Assembly (NCBI GenBank): GCA_964036295.1 | Contig: OZ038467.1 | Span: forward strand, 6,255,001-6,319,000 | DNA from: Plumapathes pennacea | Taxonomy: Eukaryota > Cnidaria > Anthozoa > Antipatharia > Myriopathidae | DNA: 64,000 bases | Direction: 5' to 3' | In this document: one piece after another, positions 34,451 to 44,625 of the stretch | How the letters are laid out: every line of letters begins with the position of its first letter | Position numbering within the stretch: position 1 is the stretch's first letter | The notes under the pieces: generated by a model | Seen by the model: only the letters and a program-made list of their open reading frames with translations | Told to the model about the DNA's origin: nothing | Database searches by the model: none | Translations under genes and position numbers: made by a program

Positions 34451-35430
34451 AAGAATAAGTACGGGTGGGTTGCGTGACGAGGCTAGCGGGCAAACACAGG
34501 CGAGAAAAAAAAAATTGAAAACAACCTAAACGAGAACGAATTGTTAAATCATCATATGCATGTCAAGCAGATACTAAAATGGCGATCTCAGCCTAAAACC
34601 ATGGTTTCCATAAAACGAAGCTGCATCGATCATTCCTGCTGGCGTCCTAAACGTAGGAGAGCTGTAATAGTTAGGCAAGTCGTGCTTTGCCGTAACGTGG
34701 CGACATAACAAGCAATCATTTAGGGCCTGTGTAAGCGGATACCCTCGTGGAATTTTTTAGGCTCCAAAAATCTCCTCAGTTCACCTCTAATTGATAGCTG
34801 ACAGGTATTAACATACAAGTACGAAAAGAATGTCACCCCAGTGCCCCATTCTCTCACGGCTACAGCATCGCCAGTACGACAACCCAACACATCGTGAGCG
34901 AGGTAAAGTTAAATTACTAGTTCACTTCTTACTTTATAGCAAAGTCGATCAACCGAACCGTATGTGTTGCATGTCAAGTTACTTCTTTGACAAACGCAAC
35001 CTTTGCATCGCTAAACTAAATATCTGAAATGTCGGTCCATACGACCGTCGCTATATTAACGTGCAGGTTTCCGAAGACGTGTTGATCACACGCCATGTTA
35101 GTGTTCTGAGCATATACGGGAGTTGTTTGTCAATGACAAGCTGAACTAGAGCAACGGCAGGGGAAAACGCGCACACTTGGGCGGGCGGGCGCTTGTAATC
35201 GATATTAATCGACAGGTAAAGTAAAAGTAAAGGATCTGTATTATACCGCGGTAAGTAATTCAGCAGAGCTGGTGCATGGGGCCGTGTTTTAAACTCAACG
35301 TAAATTTGTTAAGAGGCCCAACTGGTCGGAGGCTAACCAGTTGGCTGTTTACATATAACGTGGCCGAGAATTTGAACCCCGGAGCTACCGTGGTGCAGTT
35401 CAGTTTGTGGTCAGAGCGGGACTTGAGCCT
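34451..35430. other. Duplicated intergenic blocks before amine oxidase 3
   Basis: It matches parts of 28550-28620 (AAATGGCGATCTCAGCC) and the four-copy exon-like block (here about 34826-35200). No gene is seen. Confidence 0.5.
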
Positions 35431-35629
35431 TGAACTTGATAGCCTGCGTAGCTGGCGGTCTCGCGGAGAGACTGAGGGCGAGCGACAAAGACGGGCGAGG
35501 GAGGGGGGGGGGGGAATAATTTTGTCACTCGACCTCAGTCTCCCATCTGCCATCAGTACAAAATGGCGCCCGTGAACACCGTTTATCCGCATCAAATGAG
35601 ACCGCCAGCTACGCAGGCTATGAACTTCA
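35431..35629. mobile_element. Foldback element with target duplication and empty site
   Basis: The element 35440-35620 has inverted ends beginning TAGCCTGCGTAGCTGGCGGT. It is flanked by TGAACTTGA (35431-35439) and TGAACTTCA (35621-35629), a 9-bp duplication with one mismatch. The paralogous sequence near 22525-22545 reads straight through TTTGAACTTCAGG, which is the empty site. A G-run lies inside (about 35506-35514). The 9-bp duplication again suggests a Mutator-like origin. Confidence 0.8.
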
Positions 35630-35635
35630 GAATTT

Positions 35636-35700
35636 CAAGTCCAGCGCCCTTCTGCCATGGCAGGCAGCGTGGCCGAGTGGTAGGCTTATGACACATCCGT
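35636..35700 (+). repeat. Left arm of a 65-bp inverted repeat containing SINE pieces
   Basis: This is the reverse complement of 36800-36864 with one mismatch. It joins two tRNA-like SINE pieces in opposite orientations: CAAGTCCAGCGCCCTTCTGC and GCAGCGTGGCCGAGTGGTAG. The two arms are 1.1 kb apart. Confidence 0.75.
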
Positions 35701-35735
35701 ATACATGACAGACAAATACCAATAAAACGAAGAGC

Positions 35736-35743
35736 TATAAAAG
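35736..35743 (+). promoter_or_regulatory. Conserved TATA box upstream of amine oxidase 3
   Basis: TATAAAAG in the shared context (compare 22647 and 28211), 2.5 kb before the ATG. Copy 3 lacks the inverted-repeat element that follows the box in copies 1 and 2. Confidence 0.4.
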
Positions 35744-37860
35744 GTTGAGCAACAGTAAATTATTCAGTAAATGACAAATATTGAACATGCTGATCACAAG
35801 AGGACAAAACTGGAACTAACTGCCAACAAACGCAGTCACACAGCACACATACCACACCTTTCCATGAGAACGCGAAATTATGAGAATACGAGCCTTTTCC
35901 GAATAAACTGACTTTGTATCCAGGCAAAAGCGGATTATTCAAACGTCACAACTCGCTTTGTGTTTACATAGAATTTCGCACACGTAAAAGGAGCGCATGA
36001 TCTTCAAGAAATTCTAAATAGACTAGCTTTGTAGAATGCACAGCTTTCTGTTTGTCTTCAGTTTTGAACAAGTTCCCTCTCTACGTAAGGTAATGTAATT
36101 CACTGTGAGCACCTGCAGAACTGAATTAGTGTTTTTGTGGCAGGACGATGCTGGGGCCAATTTAATAAAGATTTACAAGTGAAATTTACGAGTTGCACCA
36201 TAACTCAAACACTACTAAACGGACTCTAATTTGACAAAAGTCTGCAAAAGGTTACTGATACAGGTCTCAAATACATGACTGGAACATTATTGGCCGTGTT
36301 ATTGGATTAAAGTGTGAGAACATTGATCGAATTTGTAAAATACACTTGTAAATGCTTTATTGAATTGGCCCCTGGTTTATAGTAATTACGGCATGAAGAT
36401 AATGCGGCAGTTGACTGTGTTGAAGATCTTTATGGGATATTTAGCTTTTCTCAAAGTTCTTGCACGGATGGAAAGACGTCTCACAGCCCCGGCTGAATGT
36501 AGATTAGAAAACAACTCGTCTCTTCAGCGAAAAAACCAAAACGTAGCGATGGGCTGGTTTCAGCCGCCAATACATCACTATACATAAGGATCTGAGATCT
36601 TGATAACTGCCGACGTTGATGCAATCCGTGACTATAATACGACCAGCATTCATTGCGCACATCAAGCCAACTCACGCCATAATGAATAAGGCCTAAAAAT
36701 ATACATACGTTGAAGGATCTGAAACTTTAACACAACTAGGGGGTGGGGCGAAGAAAAATGTGAGCAACGAGTAAAATGCCGGCCCGTATTACGCGCTAAA
36801 CGGATGTGTAATAAGCCTACCACTCGGCCACGCTGCCTGCCATGGCAGAAGGGCGCTGGACTTGAATTGTTAAGTAACTAGACTGGCAGTGCCAGTGTAC
36901 TCATGCCGGGTATGATGTTTCATAAGGAATAATATTTTCAATGAGTGATTTGCTTTTGTCTTGAGTGATCGTTTTTGCCGGGAGCATTTTGAACTTGCTT
37001 TCCGATGCACGTGACAATACTGGTGTGACGCTTGCTATATATAACCTGGCAACCTTGTTGAGTGAATTTCCAAGCCGGACATGTTTTGTGGAGGAACTGT
37101 GTTGTCATTTTGTAATGGGATTGACTGGGGAAATAGCCTTATCTCATGTTGGAATGCTTTTAGAACATGATGCCCGGTATCACTTTCGGCTATCTGTAGT
37201 GTCCACATCCCATAAAACTGGTGACTCACACCTATCAACCGACTGCACAGTGGGTGAAGTTGCTGCGTCATCTCCACTGGAGTTCTCGTCTTGACACTGC
37301 CGGGTTGTAACGAAAACGAAGACCTATAACCCGGAAAACGAAGACCCTAACAGCAACAACAAATAGCTTTTCTCAGTGCCACTCTCTTTAATATTGCTTG
37401 TTTATGCCTATCTCTGAAGCAGATGTTGGAATTTTTGCGTATATGTATCGTGTACAAGTAGCTGTAATTGACAGCTTTTTAGACTTATCTCTGCAGCACA
37501 TTAAAACATGATACTTCCCATTTTATCTACCCGGTGGTGAAGTTGCTTGCTTTGTATGAAAAAGCCATCTCAGAAGTTACACATCCTACATGTACAAGTC
37601 TGATACACAAGTATGTTCAAGACTGCTATGTATTAAGCTTTAATGCAAAATTCTGCGTCGATACGAAATTAATCTCTATCGGAAGCTGCAGACGTTTGAA
37701 TACCGTAATATCAACGACCTGCATTGCTAGACTCATCGCCCCCCAGGGGGCACGAGTAACTATAGCGGGACCGGCCCCTAAAATACGGGGAAGTGTCTGG
37801 CTTTGTTCAGTTGAGAAACGTCATGCTGACACGGCTGAACCGAGAACATATTGAAATGCA
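35744..37860. other. Upstream region of amine oxidase 3, mosaic
   Basis: Blocks shared with the copy 1 upstream region (for example 36586-36697, which contains CTGCCGACGTTGATGCAATC) alternate with unique stretches. No convincing gene; a 109-codon frame at 36965-37294 shows no family features. Confidence 0.45.
36800..36864 (-). repeat. Right arm of the SINE-containing inverted repeat
   Basis: Reverse complement of 35636-35700. It carries the same joined SINE fragments. Confidence 0.75.
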
Positions 37861-38266
37861 GCCTCAGACAGCCATCCGAAAATGGATCTACAATTCCATA
37901 TTTACAGAAGTTCTGATTCCGTGATGAACGCGTAATGAACGCCTGGTGAACACGGGCGCTTTCCTCGTTAGAAGCAGAGCTACTGTTCCTTTATCCTTAC
38001 TAGAAGTAGAAGAGTCTACAGTTCTTCTATACATGAAGTTTGGTTGTACACGAATGATTGAAGAACATTTAAAACTCGAAATAGGTCTGGATTAGTACCA
38101 TCGCAGGGGGTTATTCGGCAGTCCTCAAACGTGAATATATTGTCACAACGCATAAGTTTTGAAGCATTCATCTTCTCAAGTTTCTCTGTTCTGATATTAT
38201 CGAGTATATTTCTTTTAAAACGTCGCATTTCCCCATTTATTTCTTTGCAGGCAAGAATTTGTTCGT

Positions 38267-40684
38267 ATGGCAGATTACCAAGCAGTGTCAACCAGTCAGA
38301 AGCCTGGCTTAACAGAAACCTTAAAACAAGAACCAAAGAGAAACAAAGAGAAGATTCTCAAGATTGCTGTGTGCACCTTGGCTGTCCTGTGTGTTGCCCT
38401 TCTCATCGCTCTAATCGTTGTCGCCAGTCGAAATACAAGCGGAGAAACGGTCGTCAAACGCTCTTCTGACGAGGCTACACAGTTCTGTCCAGAGGATTCG
38501 CAGATTCCGGTGACGGCCAAAACAAAATCTTCCGGACTGTTCGATGATTTGTCAAGGGAAGAGATAATCGCTGTTCGTGATTACATGCTCCAGCAACCAT
38601 CGTTGAATTTGACTCCACACCAAGACGCTGCAATTAACACCAACTACATTCACTTAATCGAGCTCAGACAGCCCAACAAAGACAAAGCTCTCGAATTCCT
38701 AGACAAAAACGGTACCAAACCCGTGCGCACAGCAAGAGTTGTGATCTACAAAGGGGGCGTGGCTAACCCGACAGTTGAGGAATACCTTGTAAGACCGGCC
38801 GAGAAACCTAATAACCACGTGCTCGACAACGGAATAGGACACAATCCAATCACATTCCATTCAAGACCGCTTGATTCTATTGAAGAGAGTTTATGGGAGC
38901 CAATTGTCTTGAACGTCACCAAGCACGCCTTTCGCCTGTTGAACGAGAGCTACGACGGCTGGACTTATCATAACTGCACAGAACGATGTCTGACTTATTC
39001 CTCCTCGGCACCACCGTTAAAATCCGGCGAAAGGAAAGTCTGGCTCTGGTTTTTGCGCGAACTTCCTGGCTTTTACATCAACCCCGTGGGCTTCGAGATT
39101 CTTATCGACAGCCAAGGCTCCGACGTATCGCGTTGGGGTGTAGCTAAGATCTTCTACCATAACGTCAGCTTCGACACCGTGGAAGAGTTGATGCAAGCTT
39201 ATGACAATGGGACCATCCACAAGGCATTCCTCCCCACACCCAACATCAAAGGACCCTTATTTTCCTCGCTCCTTCGACGTGGTCCCCAACAACCACAAAA
39301 ACCTCTGCGTGGTCCTCAACAGTTTGAGCCCGATGGCAAGCGATACGCAGTCAGCGGGCGCCACGTAGAGTACATGGGTTGGAGTTTTGACTTCCGGGTG
39401 CGCACAACGTCCGGTTTGCAGCTGTTCGACATCCGCTTTAGAGGGGAGCGACTCGTGTACGAGCTGAGCGTCCAAGAAGCGACGGCGTTTTACTCTGGCT
39501 GGTCCCCAATGCAAATGATGACGAACTATCTTGACACCGGGTGGGGCATGGGGGTAAGTTTTGAATTGATACGCGGAGTGGATTGTCCCAAGACAGCCAC
39601 GTTTTTGGACGTCATACATTTTAAAGACACGAATCAGCCGACACACCACAAGAACGCCGTCTGCGTGTTTGAGATTGATACAGGTCTTCCCTTACGGAGG
39701 CATTACGATAACGACTTTGATGGCGGTTACAATTTCGCTGGAGGCCTGCCTGGTAATGTGCTGGTGCTGAGAACTATCGCGACGCCATACAACTACGATT
39801 ACGTCTTTGATTACGTTTTCTACGCTAACGGCGTCCTCGAGGGGCGCGTCGCTACAACGGGATACGTCCAGGCTACATATTGGACACCGCAAGAAGCTCC
39901 GTACGGTAATCTCATTCAACACCCAAGCGTGGCTGGCACCATTCACGATCACTTCGTTAACTACAAAGTGGACCTGGACATTGCAGGCAGAAAAAACTCT
40001 TATGAAACCGTAGACGTGGAACTGGAGGAGAGGCCGAATCGCTGGTTCCCAGGTAGTCGCTACACTCAAAAAGTCGTGCGAACGCGTCAGAAGAGCACAG
40101 AGAAAGCAGCCCTGTATCAGTACAACTTCGACAAACCCAAATACCTCAACTTCTATAGCGAGGCAAAGCGAAACAAAATGGGCGTCAAGCGAGGTTATCG
40201 CATTCAAATCGACGGCGTTATGAAGCAGATGTACCCGGAGAAAGTGTCCCTTACAAATGGAACTGGCTGGATATTCCACCAGATGGCCGTCACTAAACAA
40301 AAGGACGCAGAGTACAGGAGTTCGTCTATATACAACCAACACGACCCTTACAAACCCGCAGTAAACTTCCGCAAGTTTTACGAAGATGATGATAGTATCG
40401 TAAACGAGGATTTGGTTGCCTGGGTAACAGTAGGATTAATGCACATCCCACATGCAGAGGATATCCCTAACACCGGCACGGCCGCCAACTCAGCGCGGTT
40501 TTTCCTCCGACCTTATAACTACTTCGACGAGGACCCGTCCATGGCCTCCAGCGATGCAGTTCTTATCATTCCCAGGGACGACAAGTACACTGGATCATTT
40601 ATCCGCTTTGGGACCCCCACGGGACTGGTTTGTACACCCCGTCACCACCCCGATGAGTATACTGGCGCGTACGGAAGTTCGTGA
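38267..40684 (+). CDS. AOC: Membrane copper amine oxidase, copy 3
   Basis: 805 aa, intronless coding region, with the same numbering as the other copies. The anchor (about 30-53), base Asp423 in YLDTGWGMG, topaquinone Tyr510, and copper ligands His560, His562 and His726 are intact. Distinct residues include NRWFPGSRYTQ near 615-625. The C-terminal SDAVLII and YGSS ending matches copy 1. It follows TTTCTTTGCAG, an acceptor conserved in all three genes. The downstream flank shows no AATAAA at the place where copies 1 and 2 have it (here AGATAAAATC), so 3' end formation may differ. It is the last gene of the array. Confidence 0.95.
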   Translation: MADYQAVSTSQKPGLTETLKQEPKRNKEKILKIAVCTLAVLCVALLIALIVVASRNTSGETVVKRSSDEATQFCPEDSQIPVTAKTKSSGLFDDLSREEIIAVRDYMLQQPSLNLTPHQDAAINTNYIHLIELRQPNKDKALEFLDKNGTKPVRTARVVIYKGGVANPTVEEYLVRPAEKPNNHVLDNGIGHNPITFHSRPLDSIEESLWEPIVLNVTKHAFRLLNESYDGWTYHNCTERCLTYSSSAPPLKSGERKVWLWFLRELPGFYINPVGFEILIDSQGSDVSRWGVAKIFYHNVSFDTVEELMQAYDNGTIHKAFLPTPNIKGPLFSSLLRRGPQQPQKPLRGPQQFEPDGKRYAVSGRHVEYMGWSFDFRVRTTSGLQLFDIRFRGERLVYELSVQEATAFYSGWSPMQMMTNYLDTGWGMGVSFELIRGVDCPKTATFLDVIHFKDTNQPTHHKNAVCVFEIDTGLPLRRHYDNDFDGGYNFAGGLPGNVLVLRTIATPYNYDYVFDYVFYANGVLEGRVATTGYVQATYWTPQEAPYGNLIQHPSVAGTIHDHFVNYKVDLDIAGRKNSYETVDVELEERPNRWFPGSRYTQKVVRTRQKSTEKAALYQYNFDKPKYLNFYSEAKRNKMGVKRGYRIQIDGVMKQMYPEKVSLTNGTGWIFHQMAVTKQKDAEYRSSSIYNQHDPYKPAVNFRKFYEDDDSIVNEDLVAWVTVGLMHIPHAEDIPNTGTAANSARFFLRPYNYFDEDPSMASSDAVLIIPRDDKYTGSFIRFGTPTGLVCTPRHHPDEYTGAYGSS

Positions 40685-41405
40685 ATGCTCTTCGAGAATC
40701 CCTGATCACAGGGATGCGGATTTTGTTTGAATTGATCAAAAACTGATTTTACGAAACACGTACTAGGCTTTCGGTTTTTCTATATCCAGCAAGTTTCTAA
40801 TTCATTTGCACAGTTATAGAATTTTTGTTCAGATTAGTGTATATGCTATTCATCGAAATAGATAAATATATTAAGATAAAATCAAAATCATTTCTTTCAT
40901 TGTCTACCATGTAGTGCCTGGCAATATAGGAATGGGGAAATTCAGATATTTTCTACGATCTCGAAGGCTTCGATCTCGTCAAAGATCTGTTTGTAGCAAC
41001 TCAGCACTCGATACATACAAAGGAATAAAAAATTCCACTTACCTTTGCGAGCGGCCATGTTGGATCGGGACGCAACACCATTATGACTGGATTTCACCAC
41101 GTTTCAATATTAAGAAGATTTCAAGAATTAAACTGGAAGGAAAAGTATATTTTAAATATATATGGTGATAGACGAAAAAATATGAAAAAAGAGATACAAG
41201 AATATAAGGAATGAGTAAGGTAAAGAAGTATGAAGGATAAAATTCATGAAAGGAAAACTTGAAGAAACGAAATACAAACAGAGAGAAGGCAAAACGGCAG
41301 GAGGTCTACTGATAGCTCCTCTCGCATTCGGTCGGAGGCCTGAGTACCATTTTCGCGTCATCTGCCTTAGTACATCGACCGAGAGCGAGACAAATTCTGG
41401 GAACA
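40685..41405. repeat. 3' flank of amine oxidase 3 (duplicated block)
   Basis: Homologue of 26158-26871 and 33729-34450, again with the minus-strand ATGGCCGC phrase (about 41044-41060). A fourth, diverged copy of this phrase lies at about 41735-41752. Confidence 0.7.
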
Positions 41406-41435
41406 AGGATAAGTACGGTTGGGATACGTGACGAG

Positions 41436-41552
41436 GTTAACTCTTTCACTGCGGATGTCGAGCTTACGTGACTTCCTGTGCGGATGTCGACATTCGCACA
41501 GGAAGTCACGTGTCCGAGTTTACTCGACACCCGCAGTGAAAGAATTAACGGC
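41436..41552. mobile_element. Foldback element, about 115 bp
   Basis: The ends GTTAACTCTTTCACTGCGG and CCGCAGTGAAAGAATTAAC-like text are inverted copies. The interior (ACTTCCTGTGCGGATGTCGA and its mirror) is a further palindrome. The ends resemble the CCCTTTCACTCC family. Confidence 0.6.
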
Positions 41553-42384
41553 GAACACAAGCGAGAAAAAAAGATTGAAAACAACCTAAACAAGGAAGAA
41601 TTAATATATCATTATATACTATTTTTACTTGATTGTCTGCCAGGTAGTGCTTAGTTATTCGATCCAGTCAAAGATCTGTTTCTTAGCCAATGAGCGCTCG
41701 AAAGGTACAACCAAAAAAAAGATCCACGTACCAAAGAGAGCGGCCATGTTGGATTAGGACGCAACGACGTTATTTTCATCGCTGAACACTAGATTTCACA
41801 AGCGAACCTGGAAAGGAATTATTATGGGTGAGAGAATAAAGAGGACGAAGACTGGGAGGGGGGACTGAATTAACTTCATTACAGATTTCACCTCCAGCTA
41901 AAAGTGCAACGAACACAATGGAGTCTCTGAAGGATTTGTCTGCTCAAAACAAATCTCAAACAAAGAGTTTCCTGTAGACACGTTTTTTAAAATCAACCCG
42001 GGACCTCGACACTCAAAGGTAGTCTTCCTCACAACGCATATACAGTCCATATATATTCCTTTCGAAGAATTCTCGGTCTCCGAAACTCAGGACGCGGGGC
42101 CTGGGACCTACGGTACACACATTCAACATTCACTAATTCACAATAACAATGGGAGTCTCTCCGCTGCAGAAAAGGGTCGCAGACAATTCAAATGGAGCGC
42201 GCCTAGCAATCAGAAACTGTTCTCGACCCCAACCTCACGTATCCCCAAAAGATATTATTACATGATTTTTTATATCAAAATATCAAAATAAAAAGATTCG
42301 ATCTGTATTCATGGACTCGTACCGTGCAGGCCATATAAAGAGTTTCAAGAAATAAACTCGCACCAGGTATTTTTCTAGTATATA

Positions 42385-42765
42385 TGTAATGGACACTAGT
42401 CACCAGGTTCCCCCATGCACGAACGCTAAGGTTTGTGGTTAGTTTTTAGTACCTCGTGTTACGGATCAGAGGACACGGTTTCGTGGAGCTTGTTAAAGTT
42501 ACGTTTTAGAGAAAGACCTTACCAGAGGACTACCGTGCCACCGATATGTGAGTACATTTAGCGTTTCAGCCCTTTTGCACTCTGGTGCCCTTTGTAATTA
42601 GGCCTTGGTTTGTTTGGTTTTGTTGCTTACGAGGATCGCGAATGTTGACACGGAATAAATCGTATTTCATCGTCTTCACCATTGTTCTCATGTAAAGTAT
42701 CGACGATTCATGTGTGGCCGCGACACCTCTTGTGTCACTTGAGAGTCTGCTTCGCCACCGCTACA
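42385..42765 (+). mobile_element. Possible solo LTR
   Basis: A 381-bp stretch runs from TGTAATGG to CCGCTACA, the TG...CA ends expected of an LTR. An AATAAA signal lies at about 42652-42660. I could not find a clear target duplication, and there is no internal retroelement region. Confidence 0.3.
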
Positions 42766-42939
42766 ATAAAGTTTTAAACAACAGGGGATGCAATAGTTTT
42801 AACAAAACGGTGTTGGTTATTAAACTTCGAACCTTCATCCTATACCAGTCTGTCAGACAATGACGCTTGACGAGTTTTTCCAAGGGAGTAAATTTCTTTA
42901 AATTCAGCCATTGGAGATTTTTAATATTTGTTTTACGAA

Positions 42940-43390
42940 GAAGCACCTGTATAACATGTTATAAAATAGCTATGATACTACGCGCACCCTGATTGGCTAA
43001 ATAACCGTGTAATATGAGAGTTTATTATATACATACTGAGACATACTCACGAAAAAGCCATATCGTAAAATTTCGTACGCAAATGAGTTCTAGCCAATGA
43101 GAGGCCGCGAACGACGCTTTTCACACGTGAAAAAAATCGTTCGTCCAATCACAAGCTGCGAACGACGATTTTTCACTGCTTTTAAAGGGTTTCCCGGTCC
43201 CATCATAAATGTCTCAGTATGTATATAATAAACAGAAAACATCATGGAAAGTGCTTTGTACAGTTTTTATTCACTCGTTGTTTCGTATCATAAAACTCAC
43301 TCGCTCGCAAAGCCTCGCTCGTTCGTTTTATGATACTTCACAACTCGTGAATAAAAACCGTACGCGCGCACTTTCCATGAAGTAATCTCT
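42940..43390. repeat. Foldback-rich stretch
   Basis: It contains mirrored phrases CAGTATGTATATAATAAACA and TTATTATATACATACTGAGA (about 43020 and 43212), and a second palindrome at about 43240-43385 (ATGGAAAGTGC... with ...GCACTTTCCAT). It is noncoding. Confidence 0.55.
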
Positions 43391-43735
43391 ATTTATTATA
43401 TAGACACGAGTGTTTTACTGGAAAATATACCGTGCGTAAAATCCATACGAAACTACATCCGGGACCCGAGTGGCGTATTTTCCATATCCTGAGGATATCG
43501 TTGGCATCATTTCCCGCTTTTGCACGGTTGTTTGTGCAATTTCTCGTAAAACACTCGTGTCTAATATAATAAAAAGAAAATTACACGACAGCTTGAAGAT
43601 ATGGATTTTATTTTCTCGTGATAAAAATAATATTTTACTCACTCGCGAAGCGCTCGTTCGTAAAATATTGTTTTTACCACTCGAAAATAAAATTCATATC
43701 TTCGCGCCGCCGTGTAATATCCTCTATATATTACA
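43391..43735. mobile_element. Composite double-foldback element, copy 1
   Basis: Two adjacent foldbacks. The first has arms at about 43393 and 43546-43572 (GACACGAGTGTTTTAC and its mirror). The second has arms starting ATTACACG at about 43579 and ending near 43730. The same pair in the same order occurs at 56065-56408, so it moves or is copied as a unit. Confidence 0.75.
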
Positions 43736-43883
43736 CGGTGACGCGTTATATATTTCTTAAGTATTACGTGTTTCCTACACGGCTTGCCACCTTTCTCTGA
43801 CCAGGAAATTATTTTTCATGGCAAGGTGCTTTTCATTTGTCAAAAACGATTGCAGTGCTTCGAAACAAAACCTCTGTATAGCG

Positions 43884-44007
43884 TATAAAAAGGAATATTA
43901 CTACGTATCTGTCTAAAAAATCGAGTATGAATAAGCATTCTGTTTGTTCTGTTCGCGGTTGCCAGTCGCCTCACGTTATCTTCATTCACTTACAACGAGT
44001 TCCGCAG
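43884..44007 (+). pseudogene. Orphan THAP-like first exon with TATA box
   Basis: TATAAAA at 43884-43890 is followed by ATG at 43927 and 27 codons: MNKHSVCSVRGCQSPHVIFI then HLQRVPQ, ending at a strong donor (CAG|GTAAGTAT) at 44007. The CxxxxC pair followed by a hydrophobic-RVP stretch matches the start of the THAP zinc finger (C2CH). I found no downstream exon with the second Cys-His pair within the next kilobase. It may be a relic of a THAP gene or P-type transposase, or the first exon of a gene whose other exons I missed. Confidence 0.4.
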
Positions 44008-44078
44008 GTAAGTATATGATGACCCAAGAAATCTGGGCATGTCTTCTCTTTTCTCGCAGCAGGTGCTAGAGTTAGTTA

Positions 44079-44101
44079 GTTTTTTTTTTTTTTTTTTTTT
44101 T
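44079..44101. repeat. Poly(T) tract
   Basis: An uninterrupted run of T in noncoding sequence. Confidence 0.9.
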
Positions 44102-44625
44102 CATTTTATTACTTTATCAGTTTGGAAGGCCGTACTTTTGTTCGCGAAATAATAGATTGACGCCAAATTTCCGTAGACTGGGTTAATCATTAGAATTAGA
44201 ATTATTAAGACAGTGCCGTTTCTAATTAACTTGGTAATTCATAAAGCAACTCGAGATCTGCTTGTCACAATGGCTTCGGAAAAAGTGGTTGTCCGTCTGA
44301 ATCTAGTGTCGAATCTATTCGTTGCAGACGAGGGGACTTGTGAAAGTTTTCGCCTTTAAAAGGATCATTTATATATACCCTTTGGCTGTATCTTTGATAC
44401 AAGTCTCCGATGGCTTACAAATTAATGAGCAACCCCTCGTAAGAATACTATTCATAAGGTCTTGAGCCAATCAAAACACATTTCAAAAGAACCGACACAA
44501 ACTAGCGACGGGTAAACCTCAAAATAACTGATAATTGCTTTCCTCGCCTAAAAAGAAATTACATAACTCTCGCAAAACTGTAACAGCTGTCTTGCAACTT
44601 CGGCTACATACTTGACCACTGCATC

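Noticed and set aside
36965-37294. 109-codon plus-strand frame upstream of amine oxidase 3
   Set aside because: No recognisable domain and no paralogue in the other upstream regions.
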